Shown here piece after piece: positions 44,501 through 58,500 of a stretch of 64,000 nucleotides of DNA (position 1 is its first letter; the number at the start of each line of letters is the position of its first letter). Both the position numbers and the translations under genes were made by a program. The stretch is taken from contig QAOA01008697.1 of assembly GCA_003255065.1 (NCBI GenBank), forward strand, positions 33,396-97,395, given 5' to 3'. Under the pieces are notes generated by a model that was given only the letters and a program-made list of their open reading frames with translations, was not told the origin of the DNA and made no database searches. The stretch is from Cercis canadensis. Lineage: Eukaryota > Streptophyta > Magnoliopsida > Fabales > Fabaceae.

Positions 44501-47500
44501 GCTTGCTTGTTAATTCTTCAACTCGTGGTCTAGGAAGGCTCTTGGTAAGAAGATCAGCTACTTGCTACTTTGTGGGCAGATATCTTAGACTAATAAGCCC
44601 ATTATCAACCTTTTCTTTAATGAAGTGTCTGTCAATCTCTACATGCTTAGTTCTGTCATGATGGACTGGATTGTGGGCTATGTTGACTGCTGCTTGGTTG
44701 TCACAATATAAGGTTATGGGTAGAGGTATAGGAACCCAAAGTTCCTTTAGTATTCTTTTTAGCCAAATATCCTCGCAAACCCCATGTGCTAAGGCCCGAA
44801 ACTCTGCCTCTGCAGTACTTCTGGCTACAACAGCCTGCTTTTTACTTCCCCATGTCACTAGATTTCCCCACACATAAGTACAATAACCTGAAGTAGAGCG
44901 CCTATCAGTTATTGACCCTGCACAATCTTCATCAGTGAATATTTCAACATGTTTCTGCCTTCCTTTTCTAAAATACAGTCCCTTTCCTGGAGTGCTCTTT
45001 AAGTACCTCAAAATTCTGTACACTGCATCCACGTGGCCTTTCTTAGGAGAATGCATGAATTGGCTCACCACGCTTACTGCAAATGCAATGTCAAGCCGTG
45101 TGTGTGCAAGGTATATGAGTTTTCCCACAAGCCGTTGATACCTCCCTTTATCAGCATCTCGGTCATCCTCTTCTCCTAACTTCTTATTAGGTTCCATAGG
45201 GGTGTCAACTGGTTTGCAGCCCATCATTTCAGTTTCTTGCAATAAATCCAACACATATTTTCGCTGTGAGATTGAAATGCCAGTATGGTTCCTTGCTACC
45301 TCCATCCCTAGGAAGTATTTTAGAGGTCCTAGGTCTTTAAGCTCAAATATCTTGCTGAGATAATTCTTTAATGAACTGATTTCAACTAGATCATTCCCTG
45401 TTATAATCATATCATCCACATACACAATGAGGATTACCTCCTAATGAGTGCTTAAAGAACATGGTGTGATCGGTTTGAGCTTGGCAGTACCCTCTATTCT
45501 TCACAATCCTCACAAGTTTCTCAAACCATGCTCTTGGGGATTGTTTCAGCCCATAAAGAGCCTATTACGGAAATCGAGAAAGAAAGTAAATAGATAAATA
45601 GATGCACACACAGATTTACGTGGTTCACCCAATTAGGGCTACGTCCACGGGCAGCAGCAGATCAAAGTTTCACTATGGAATCAGGAATACAACACTCAGC
45701 CCCTCTTTCACTCTTTCTGTCTGTGTCTTAACCCTAGAAACAAAGGGTGAATTTATAGCTTTTGTTTTACAGCTAGAGTCCCTAGAATACTAGGATTAGG
45801 ATTTTAGTTAGACTAGGACTCCTCTATAAGAGAGACTAGACAAATTAGGATTCTACTAGGACTCCTCTATAAGACAGACTAGGATTCAAGACATCCTTTA
45901 CAGAGCCTTTTTCAATCTGCACACCTTCCCTTTTGGTCCCTCAAACCCGGGAGGTATATTCATGTAGACTTCCTCATTCAGCATTCCATTAAGAAAAGCA
46001 TTCTTCACATCTAGCTGATGGAGAGGCCAGTCTAAGTTTGCTGCCAATGAAAACAGCACCCTCACTGTGTTGAGTTTTGCTACAGGTGCAAATGTCTCCT
46101 GGTAGTCAATGTCATAGGTTTGAGTGAATCCCCTTGCAACCAGTCTAGCTTTATACCTGTCTATGCTGCCATCACCTTTATATTTAATAGTAAACAGCCA
46201 TTTACATCCAACTGTCTTCTTACCAATAGGTAGGTCCCTGAATTCCTAAGTGCCATTTTTCTCAAGTGCCCTCATCTCTTCCAAAACAGCATGCTTCCAT
46301 TCAGGTTTAGTGACTGCTTCATATATGTTTTTAGGAATTGCTGTCTTGGAGAGGTCAGTGGTGAAAGCATGAAAACTAGGAGATAGCTGTTCATATGACA
46401 CAAATTTGGAAATAGGGTGTTTTGTACATGCCCTTTCCCCTTTTCTGATTGCAATTGGAAAGTCTCCCAAGTTTTGGGGTAATTCGGTCAGCTGCTGCAT
46501 GGCTGGTTGAGTTTCTGTTGGTTGTTGTATGGGGCATTCAGTACTGTGAGTGTTATTAGAGCACACTCTAGGTTCAGATGATTGCTCTTGCTGTATGTCA
46601 GATTTGTCACCCTTTGAAGATGGATTTCTCCTGGAATAAACAAGCAATTCTGGAGGGTCTTTAGGGTTTTCTGTTTCTGTGGTGAGTGGTTCAAGTTCAG
46701 TCAAGATGGTTTCGGGGATAGACAAAGGAGTTATTAAGTTCCCAAGCAGCATAGCTGGGATCATCAAGTTTGGGTTTACTAAGTTCACCAGTAATAAAAC
46801 TCAGCTTTCCCCGTCCTCTAATCACCATGAGGACTGACTGAGACCAGTGGAGAAAGTTCTCCCCATCTAGCCTATGATTTGTAATGACTAGAGAAGAATT
46901 TTCACCAAAGGAAGAGATACCCGGAGTGGACAAACTGATATTACTGCTAGAACTCCCTTTTTCCGAAAGATCCATGGTTTAGACTTGCTCTGATACCATG
47001 TAAAAATCTGAGAATAATTTCTCTCTTACTGCTATTGACAACCGGACTTTACATATATAGGAATTAATGACAGCAATCAATTCCTAACTATAAGCAATAG
47101 CCTAATCTAAGGGATTCTATTTACATTAATTATCCCTAGTCAGCTATCCTAATAAATACAATTAACTACAGCTGATTAAATACAATTAGCTATCCCTTAA
47201 TTTCCTCCCTTAAAATCTGGGATTTCCAACAAAAATTATAGAAGACCCATAAATCATTACTTCTTACGAAGGATTTTTTTTTTTTTAAATACAAGAATCT
47301 ATTAGAGAAGAAGAGAAGTAAAAAAGAGAAGAATATGAAATCCTCCTAAAGCATCAAAAACATAAAAATACATTAGCTCAAAAGAGCTATCCAATCCTTC
47401 TCCAAATCCACAAGAGAGGGATTGGATAAATTTTAGTCAGAGCAGAATACTTCTAGCTTGACAAAGTTAAACTAATCAACAATCTCCATAAATCTCATAA

Positions 47501-50500
47501 CTAGTATACAAGAAAACTCTAAACCCACAGAGAGATGCATAAGTGTCTGTGTAACCTAGAAATGAATATACTCTGGAAAACCTAATCAAGTTACAGGCCA
47601 CTTCCCAGCCTCAACCAACCAAAGAGGAAACTAGAGATAAGTTGAAAGATCAAGTGGAAATCATTGACACAAGATATAGGAATTGACAATGTTTGTCATG
47701 TTGAATAAGGAAGATTCAAATGGCTAATGAATAAGAAAAAAAAGTTTGTTGATTTATCCTGTAAGGTATATGATCTCCTATGCGATAATGTAATAATAGC
47801 AAGATCCATGACTTTTAATGTCAAAGGCCCATACCTCTGAGTGGAGCTCTCGCATTATTTCATACATGTCCAAAAGTACAAATAACTTTTCTGGTGATCT
47901 TTTGCTTCTGGCAATTGCTTCTCCAAAACTAAGTAGCATGGAGACACTGCTTCGGGTCACCTCAGCAAAACACTGGTCACCAAGTGAATCAAAGCCTTCA
48001 AATATTTGATCACAAACCTTCCTCTCTCCAGCAAACAACAATTTGACCTGTTCAAGCCCAATCACATATTTAAATGCAAATAAACAAAATCACAGCACAA
48101 ATTCCACAAAATACTTACAGCTATACGCATGAAATGAATCCAGTTTCCAATTTTGGCCTCCAAAATCTCCCATTGTAGCTTCTGAACATCATCTTTGCTG
48201 AGTTTCTCAACTCCCAGTTTGTGGAGGCTTTCTTCCAATACACTAGAACGGGTATCCCTATGCAATAATAAGGATGATTATGATGATTATAGTAGTAATA
48301 GCAAAGTAATGTAGAATAAAATCATGAAAATTATATTCATATTAATTCTTGATGTATTTGTAATTTGGGATTTATAATTTAATTATGAGTCATTCAGGAA
48401 TGCAGGGTTTAGTTGTTTGGGTCTTAGTATATCTTATTACAAGTTTGATTAGGACTTAATTTCTTATGTCAAATAAGAATTAATTGAGTCTTAGGTTTGA
48501 ATTACTTGTCCTAGTAGGATTAGATTTATTGAGTCACCTATATATAAGGCTTATTAGGGATTTCAGTTTTGATTTTGGAATTGAATAAGAATTTTTAGTG
48601 TGTTTCAATGTTGTTTTTTGGTTACCCCTCTCATTCAACACCACAAAGGTACAGAAACTCTTCACATATATTACTTTAACCTTAGAATTGGTCTAGAAAC
48701 AATACTCCATATTTAATAATCTAAGCTTCTGTATAACTAATCCGATCAAAATAAATAAAAGCAAAATCTAATTTTATTAAGTGAAATCAAATCTGAAACA
48801 GAGCATAACAATATAAAATAAAAAGAACTTTGTTTCATACATATATTAGATCCAGTATATTTCAAATGATATTCAAATAAAGTAATTATAGTACAAATAT
48901 CATTAATAGATTATGGTATTAATTAGACATCTGATTTTAACATATATACCAATGATCATGGCTTCACATCATTACAGTAGAAGAAAGCAAGTATCCTGGA
49001 TTTCTCTCATCAAATGACTCCTCTCTTGTCCTTTTTTATTTTGGTTGCATGGATGTTTGAACCTAGGACTTCTTGCAAACTACCCAAAACCATCACCACT
49101 CGACCACACCTAGTGGCTCCTATCTTCTCTATAAATGAAGAACGTTTTCCTCCATAGCTTGAAGTTTGCTCTAGCAAGATATTAAAAAAAAAAAAAAAAA
49201 AAAATTGCAGATAATGATTAAGTAAAACATGTTCATGGTGCTGAGGTGTGAAAAAGTAGTCCACCATCATACTTTTAATTAGGAAACCTAAAGGAAATGA
49301 CATAAAGAGCTCTGTCTTAAGTTTTTTCCCTTGAGGAATATCATCAGATCTGTTTATAACAGATACTGAAAACCACCATATATTTGTTCATAAAACCTTT
49401 GGGGTACACAGGTTGTTACAAGTTAGGACTTAGGAGCATATTATGTGTGTTCCAGCATGAAGGACAGTGTTAAGGAGTTAAGAGCAGTATACTAGAATAT
49501 TCTAGTAAAACAACATTCATTGTATAAACACATCACTATTTACATACAGGTGAGGACTATGTCATTAGTAGGCCTTCCAGTCATATTAGCCACTATTGCT
49601 CTCTAACTCTAACACCTTGACATTAAATGCTTAAGGCAGGGCATTAGACAAAGACAAAGCAACATAACATAACAAAAACCCAGCAAGATGACAACATTGC
49701 AAAAAGTAGGATAGAACAAATTAGGGGCATTCATAGCAAGAAAATAAACCAATTGAAAAGCATAAAGATATGGGAAGCATTATTTTTTTTTATTTTTTAA
49801 ATTAGAAAAGGATAATTTATTACAAAGGCAAGAAAATCACAACGAAGAAAATAAGATAAAAGCCATAATTAAATACATTAAGCCCTCCAATCACTTGTAT
49901 CTGTTAATTGAAATAGCCATAAAAGAACTGGGCCCAAGGACCATAACAAAACCAGGTTGCTATTGAAATGAGCCTATTAAAACATATTTAATAGAAATTT
50001 AAGGGGGGAAAAAACAATATAGTTTTCAAGATCCCACAAGTCCATGATGTATTCCCAATTTTTCAATAGCTGCCCAAATCATGCATCCTACTAAGTCATC
50101 ACCATAAAGCCTACAATTCAAACATGGTCCAACTGTTTGCAGACTACACATGAAACACCTTTGACAACTCACCTTAATTTCTCTTTGTTGTTAAGTCAGA
50201 CTTAGAGTGGAAAGAAGGGAACCAATGCAACATCAGTACATCACCCTCAAATTCATTTTCTTTCCTGACCATGTGACTATTACTTCTAGCTAGCTAAATA
50301 CTCTAGGAATCCAACCCTAGGGCCAAATCATTATCTCTCCTCAGCGGTCAGCATCTAGAAGACAGCACCGCACAAAGATCAACAAATGAATCCATCCTCA
50401 TAATAAAACAGCATTTAAATTAACTATGAAACTTTTCTGTTTCACAAAAATTTCCCTTTCTCAATGTGTTGACTGCCATTCCATCAATCTTGCACTACTA

Positions 50501-53500
50501 TCCCTATCATAAAAAGGAACAAGGACAGCCAAGAGACCCCCCCTAGTAAAGAAACAAGCTTGCATCCCCAAATTTACTTTTAAATCCAAAGCCACTCTTG
50601 AAAGAATTCACCCAGAACAGATACAAATTATCACAGGAAAAGGCTGTAAAAAGAAAGCCCAGCTACTTATACTGCACTCAAGGAGAAGGATATCAAGTAT
50701 AAGTAGCACAAGCCATGAACTTAATCCAGTTTAAACAATAAAATTTTAACATTTATCAGCAGGGTACGTTTGCAATTTTTTTATATGTACAGTTCTCCGG
50801 CTAGGCAGTCTAACTTTTTCCTTCTGTAATGTCACAGTCCACCAAATACCAAATTTACCTGTAAATTTTGAGTAACTGCTGCTGGTGACCAGCTTGAACC
50901 ATTTGCTGGGTTAGATCATGAAGCAGTGGAAGAATCCTTGGCGGTATAAGAGTGGGAGGTGTATATACAACAGCATCTGTATTATTGCTTGGATCAGAAT
51001 GGTTATGGGAAGAAGTATTCCTGCCACCAGAGTCACCCTCATGGCCAGGTGATCCAGAGGAAGGCCGCATTGAGTTTGGGAGGCAATCAAAGAGGCGCTC
51101 AGGTTCCACAGGTTTGCTGCAATTACACAGAAGAAAGGTAACATCATTGAATAGAAATTTTGTAAGTCGGCAATAAAAGCATAAATCCAGTGGTTCATTA
51201 AAGACCATATGTATATAAAAGGTATATCAAGTGAGAGAAGCAGTCTATTGTGATTTGTGAGAGATAGAACAGGTGAACCTTGACCATTGGATCATGCACA
51301 GGTCAGGGTTAGAAGTCACATGAATGTCTCATGATTTTATCTTTTAATCTTAGCCATTTATGAAAGATACAATGGTCAAGATTCACTCCTCTCACTTGAC
51401 AAGTCACCTATATATATAGAGTGGGGATCTGTTGACACCGGTATAAGACTTGACAAACTTACACCATTGAATAACTTCTTATAGATTCATGAGATATTGT
51501 GGTGTTGATCATGTAAATCAAATATTAGATACATAGGACATTCATAAGTAGCTAATCTGATCTGATTGTTGACATTTACTTATATTTTAAAAGCATATTA
51601 AATGTAAGAGAAAATGATCCAATGGAGTTCCAATTAATTTTGAACATGATCTATATCATGAGAGGTTTCAATCCAATGGTGGATTCATGAAAATTACCCT
51701 CTAAAAAGCTATCTTACACTAACGGATCCCTATATATATGAGAAATATCATCAAGGAAACCATTATGCTTTTACCTATTCATGAACCATGACCAAATCAT
51801 GATAACTTTAAAGTTGCAAAGTATAAAAAAATTTTAGAATATAAAATATGGAAACCAATGAAATATACATGCAATTGGGGGTAAAGAAGCCAACATCAAC
51901 CCAAACTTCAAAATAGATTGAAATTATTTCAGAGCTCACTTAAAATTTAAATTTCATTCATTGGGGGATATTATTCATAATAATACATACCTCATTCATG
52001 TCTAAATAACCCAAAACAAATGAAGAAAATGTCTACTGGCGTCAAATGTTAGCAGTAAGAACGAGTTAAAAGAAGCAACTGTTCCACAGGCTGATGCTTA
52101 TTTTTCCACTAAACATAACATGTGTGATGAAACTTATTTTCCTGATACTATGACAAAGCATTTACGGTATTTGAGCTAATGGAAGCCAATGAATTTTTTG
52201 TCAAACATGTCAAAAGAACACAAAATAATTAAGCAATCAAATTCAAACCTGTACAATGCTAATAGCTGCTTAAACTCATCTTCTAGCTTTGAAATAGCTT
52301 TAACTAGCAAATTATTGGCATGGCTGATAATACCATCACCAGTCTTAAAGCCCTTGTTACTGGAAAAAAACTCAATGTTACTTCTCAGCTGATCAATTGC
52401 TTCAAGATAGCTCTCCAAGTCTTCATGTGGGCCTCTAAGTATTTTTGCCTCTGCCTGTATATTTGATCGATGAGAACATTAACCACAGTAACTAAACATG
52501 CAAATAAGGGAGCATATCATAGAAATAACATATAGTTGTACGGTACCTCATATGGTACAAAGGAAAGAAGAAAAATGTTGAAGCTGTGATGTAGATAGCC
52601 TCGAGAAAATCCAAAATATTGAAAAAGATAAATCTATAGAATCATTTAGTTTTATTAGTTTGGAAGAATCTTGGGAAAGTTAATCTCACAATTAGGGGCA
52701 TGTGCAGTAAAAAGTAGTTAATAAATCAGTCAAAAGTCATTTACGCAGTTAGTTAAGAGTCAAATCAGTTCTAAAAACCTAAAGGGTCTATAAATGGAGA
52801 ATCATTTATGTACTTTCAGGTCCCACGAACTGAAATAAGGGGAACGGAACATGCTGATGAAGATGGAGCGGGAGCATCGTATCAGGTCCCAACTCCATTG
52901 ACCAACACGATCGGAAGTGCCACAAACACAGTCGCAGTTGACTCCCACCACGTTTATCTTTGATAATTGCTGCCTTAAAGCGGTTCCCAAACAAGTTATT
53001 CCGATGAAGAGAACTGATGCACAAGCTGAGAAACAACCATGCAAACCATCAGTAGTTCCTGACTCTCAAGAAGTGTTAGAAACAGAAGTTGCATCACAGG
53101 AAATTTATACTGCACTTTTGGAAAAGATGGGGGAAGATGACGATTTTCATTTTGATCATGAACCTGATTCAGAAGAGAGTTCAGATGTTGATATATCTGA
53201 TGATGAAGCTTTTAACTTTAACCCTGTAGTCAATATGGAATTACTATCTGATGAGGAAAGAAATGAGGTGGTTTAAGAAGAAACAGAGCAGGAAGGTCCA
53301 ATGAAATAGGATCAGATTTTGCATGAAGTTGCACAAATGTTAAAGGAAATTGAAGCTGATGGGGGCTTCAAACTGCAGCAAATCTATAACAATAATTTGA
53401 GTACCGATAATGATTTAATGGGGATTTATTCTGAAGGGGGAGCTGATAGAATTTTTTCTCTTTCTTCTGGTGGTAATTTGGTGCATTCTGGTTGGCTTCC

Positions 53501-55533
53501 TATTATTGTACTTGCAGGTGCACTTTCAAGTGACATTTGTGGTAGTATCAGTCCAGCTCAAAACATCCCATCTGGTTTTGCTAAAAATGCCTTTGATTTC
53601 AATCCCTATGCTATGGGACAAGGTGTTCCAAGTGAAGATGTTATTTCGATTGACCCATTAAGGGTGTTAGATATAAAACCATTCTTGGGCCTTCATCTAA
53701 TATCTTAAGCTTTTGGGTGAGTTGGTTCTTGACACGGTATCAGAACCTCTATGACCAAGTGGTCAAGAGATTGATCCTTGCTGCCTCCACTTTCTCAATT
53801 AAATTAAAATTTCAGCACAAGGTATGAGTGGGCCTGTGCTCTGTCCACGCTTCAAAGCCAAAGGGCTTTCGCGTGTGAGGCGTGTTAGATATAAAACCAT
53901 TCTTGGGCCTTCACCTACAAGGGGGTGAAAGGGACACTCGTGACCCTTAAGCTTTGCTTAAGAAGATGAATTTTAAATTAATAAATTCATCAGGGAGAGA
54001 GACGAAAGTACAGATTACTCCTCATACTTATGAGAGGAAGAAAGAGAAGTGTCAGAATGAGTCGAAGAAATTAGCGACTACTATCAATTATTGGGGTTCA
54101 AAAGGTGGTAAGGAAATGTCAATCATGAAAGTGCTTTGCTGGAATGTTAACAGGTTGGGGGTTTTTCAAAGCATAGGAAGATTAAAGAGATTGTAGTAAA
54201 GGCTGATCCAGATGTGTTTCTTATTCAAGAAACTAAGATGGAGAATGTGGATGGTTAGGTTATTAGGGGTATTTGGGATTCTAGTTTCAAAAATTGGGAG
54301 TCTATTCCTTCTTCTAGATCATTGGGGGGTCTATTAGTGGTTTGAGATACTAGGGTGGCTTCTAAGGTAGATGTGCTTCAAGGATCTTTTTCTTTGTCTG
54401 TTCTGCTTGATTTTAAGGGTCAAGGTCTTTGGTGGGTCACTTCTATCTATGGTCCAAATCAGCCTACATTCAGATCTCCTTTCTTGGAGGAGCTTCATGG
54501 GTTGTGTAGTACATTGGTGTCTTGGTGTGGATTTCAATGTCATTCGGTTTCCTAATGAGAAGTTAGGAGGTACTAGAATCACTATGAGCATGAGGGGTTT
54601 CAATAGCCTTATTAGGGAATGTGGTTTAAGGGGTATCATAAACTTAATTTTTCCTTAATAAACCACATTCTCTAATAAACATAAGAAAGCTCTTAACTTT
54701 CATGATTGTGTGTTAGTGAGTAAGGGTAAAATAGTCATTCCCCAATTTATCATTGTACTCTCCTCTTTCTTCTATACATGTGTTGTGCCGACCCAAGTGT
54801 GGGTGTGGCTTCCATTTCTACTTTTTCTCTTCTAGACTTACATAGCATCAGAGCTTCTCTCATTCTGATACACAAAACCTAAATTTATTTCCTTCTCCTC
54901 CTCTTCTTCTTCTCTGTTTTCTCTTCCCGATAGTATGCGCTAAGTTCATGCGGACAGAAAAGCGACCAGAGGTGTGTCACAAGCCTATGCAGAGGTGTGA
55001 CCTGAGCTGTCGCACGTTCCTCATGGTGGAACTCGTCTGTAGAGGTGCAAATGGAAGTATCGCACGTCCCTGTTGGTGTCCGAAGTGTCGCACAATGTCT
55101 CTGTTTTTCCTGTAGTTCCCATCTTCTTCTCCAGTGACCTCCACAAAGACTTCATTCGGCTTCTCTGTTTCTGTTTCATATGATTCCGCCATTTTCAGTG
55201 TTTCCCTCCGATTCTGGTGAGTGACACTGAAGACTAGTAGTTTCATACGCTTCCATCATTGTCTCTGGTGGTGGTTCCCATTGCCTGCGACAATGGGTCT
55301 GCACCTAAGAATGTCGCATTTCTGGATTGAATGGAGTTTAGGGTGCATTCCCTTGGAAAGTCAGGAATCATGGCTGAGGACGGAATAGATAGAAAAATTG
55401 TAGCCGAGATAACTTCTTCCTCTGCTAGGATTACTGACCAAAAGGTAAATGAGAAGAACTATACTCAGTGGCAGCGAACAGTAAGGAGATATTTATGAAG
55501 CATTGATATGCTAGATCATTTAACTAAAGATCC

Positions 55534-55571
<38 letters not shown>

Positions 55572-58500
55572 AAAATCAGATGAAGCAACAAGAAAAAAAA
55601 TGGATGATGGAAGATGATACCGATCATTGTGACACTGTAAAGGAGTTGTGGACCTATCTAGAAGAGATATTTGCTAGTAAGGAGAATTTGATTTATGTTC
55701 ATGAAGTATTGTCTAATGTATACCGAGCTAAGCAAAATGAAGGGAAAACCCTAAGCAATTACTATACAGAGGCAAAACAGGCTTTTGAAGAGATGAAAGC
55801 ATTATTTCCAATTACCAGTGATGTCAAAAATATGCAAGAACAGCAAGAGCATGTGGCTGTTCAGTGTTTTCTAGCTGGATTAGAACCAAAATATGAGATA
55901 GTCCGCAAACAAATTCTAACTGGTTCAGGAACAAGCAATCTCACGTTTAGTGAGGCATTTTCTCACCTTCAGCGTGTGAGTAAGGACATAACTGATGAAC
56001 CAGCCAAAGGAGCTGAAGCATCTGCCCTAATAAGTACCAATTCGAGGTCAAAGCACACTAGAGGAGGGAGGAGTGGTACTAGAGGTGGTAGAGGAGGAGG
56101 TCAGAATAATGGGCCACGCACTTGTTTTGAGTGTGGTGAGACTGGACACATAAGAAGGAACTGCTGGAAATTAAATGGGAGTGGAAAACCTCCACAATTC
56201 CAAGGATCCAGATTTGCTAACACTGCTACACATGATGGGCTCCTACCCACTCCACCTGGACCTAAACCTGAGCACCAAGTGACCATCCCTGCTGACAAGT
56301 ATACTCGTCTTACACAATTCTATGCCTCTCAGCAAGCTGTCTTGTCCTCCACTACCACCCTAGCCCAAACAGGTAAACATATAGCTTGCCTTTCCTCATC
56401 ATCTCGCAACTGGGTTATTGACTCAGGAGCGACAAACCACATGACAAGTACTACAGGTACTATATCATCCTTTCAACCTTCTTCTTATTTACCAAATGTT
56501 ACCCTAGTTGATAGATCATCTACCCCAGTTATAGGAAGTAGGACTGTAGATATCACCTCATCTGTTTCATTATCCTCTATTTTATGTGCGCCCAATTTTC
56601 TTTGTAACCTCCTATATGTCAATAAGATCACTTGCTCTCTTAACTGTAATGTTCACTTCTTTCTTGGCTTTTGCATCTTTCAAGATCTTGGGACTAAGAG
56701 GATTATTGGTAGAGGTTGTGAGTCTGATGGGCTGTATGTGTTGGAACGCCCACATGAACCTGTGATACATCCAGTTGCTTGTACTAGTTTTGTTCCTCTA
56801 CTTCAACTTCACTGCCAATTGGGTCACCCTTCCTTGACTGTTTTGAAGAAGATGTTTCCTAGTTTAGAGCATGTATCTAGTTTATATTGTGAAGCAAGTC
56901 AGCTTGCTAAACATACACGAGTGCCCCTTGCTCCTAGAGTCATTAAATGGGCTGCATCCCCTTTTGAGTTAGTTCACTCAAATATTTGGGGGCCGTGTCT
57001 AGTTGTATCAAAATTAAAGTTCCAATATTTTGTAACTTTTGTTGACTACCATTCAAGAACCACTTGGTTATATCTAATGGAAAATCGTTTAGAAGTATTC
57101 TCTATTTTTTGTAAATTCTATGCAGAAATAAAAAATCAACACGGTCGTTCTATTCGTATCTTGCGTAGTGATAATGCTAAAGAATACTTTTCCACATCAT
57201 CCAACTCTTTCTTATCCCAAAATGGAATTGTTCATCAATCTTTATGTGTTCTTACCCCACAACAAAATGGGGTAGCGGAAAGGAAGAATCGTCATCTTGT
57301 GGAGGTTGCACAAGCTCTTTTATTTCATATGCAAGTCCCCAAGATTTTCTAGGCTGATGCAGTCTCTACTGCTTATTTCATAATCAACAGAATGCCTTCA
57401 ACTATCCTTGGTGGCCAGATTCCTTATTCTATGTTGTTTCCCTCACATTCACTCTTTCCTCTCCCCCCAAGAGTCTTTGGTTGCTCCTGCTTTGTTCAGG
57501 ACATTCGACCTTCAGCATCAAAACTTGATCCTAGGTCATTAAAGTGTGTCTTTTTAGGCTACCCTAGGAATCAAAAAGGGTACCGGTGCTTCTCTCCTGA
57601 ATTAGGTTGTTATCTAGTTTCTATTGATGTTACTTTCTTTGAGTCTACTCCATTCTTTCCTACTTCAACGCACTCTCCTTCACACCATGTACCAGAAGAT
57701 GATTTCCTTATCTACACTGTTAGCGACAAATCAGTACCAATAACTCGTCCACCTATCACACGGGTTTACTCGCGGCGTGCACCACAATAGGTGGTGGCAC
57801 CTACATCTCAACTTGACTCATTACTCCCACCAGCTTCTTCACCCCCTGATCCAGATCCTTCTCCACCTACATCAGAGCTTGACCTTCCCATTGCTGTTCA
57901 GAAGGTAAACGAAGTTGTACATATCCTATTTCTTCTTTTGTTTCCTATGATGCTCTCTCTCCTTTGTCTAGGGCTTTCACCACATCTCTAGAGTCTATTA
58001 TAGTTCCCAAATCCCTTTCAAAAGCATTATCTCACCCTGGGTGGACAGCAGCTATGAAAGAGGAAATGGATGCTCTTGAACAAAATAAAACTTGCGACTT
58101 GGTTACTCTACCTAAAGGCAAACATGCTATTGGTTGTAAAGGGGTGTTTACTGGCAAAGTAAACCCAGATGGGTCAATTGCTCATCTTAAAGCTCGATTA
58201 GTTGCTAAAGGATATGCTCAAACCTATGGCACTAATTACTCGGAGACCTTTTCCCCTGTAGCTAAATTAACTTCAATTCGTCTCTTGATCTCTCTTGCTG
58301 CATCGAATAACTGGCCACTTCATCAGTTAGATGTTAAAAATGTCTTCCTTCATGGGGATTTACAAGAAGAAGTATATATGGAGCAACCACCCGGGCAAGC
58401 AACAACAGGGATTTACACTATATGGATTGAAACAGTCCCCTCAAGATTGGTTTGGGAGATTTAGTGAGGTTGTTTTGGAGTTTGGCTTGCAGAGGAGTGC

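Larger units (their letters stand above)
44229..47231 (-). mobile_element. Copia 3: young, internally deleted LTR retrotransposon in EXO70A1 intron 6
   Basis: Two 233-base LTRs (44229-44461 and 46999-47231), each TG...CA, differ at only 6 positions by eye. The target duplication AAAAT lies directly outside both ends (44224-44228 and 47232-47236). On the minus strand the primer site TGGTATCAGAGCAAG follows the 5' LTR at once, and the polypurine tract TTGAGGGGGAGTG precedes the 3' LTR. The interior is only 2.5 kb: start of gag, then the post-integrase linker, RT and RNase H. Most of gag, the protease and integrase are deleted. It lies in the same orientation as EXO70A1. Confidence 0.95.

Noticed and set aside
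49043-49120. tRNA gene
   Set aside because: Only the promoter boxes resemble a tRNA; the arms do not pair into a cloverleaf, so a SINE is the better reading.
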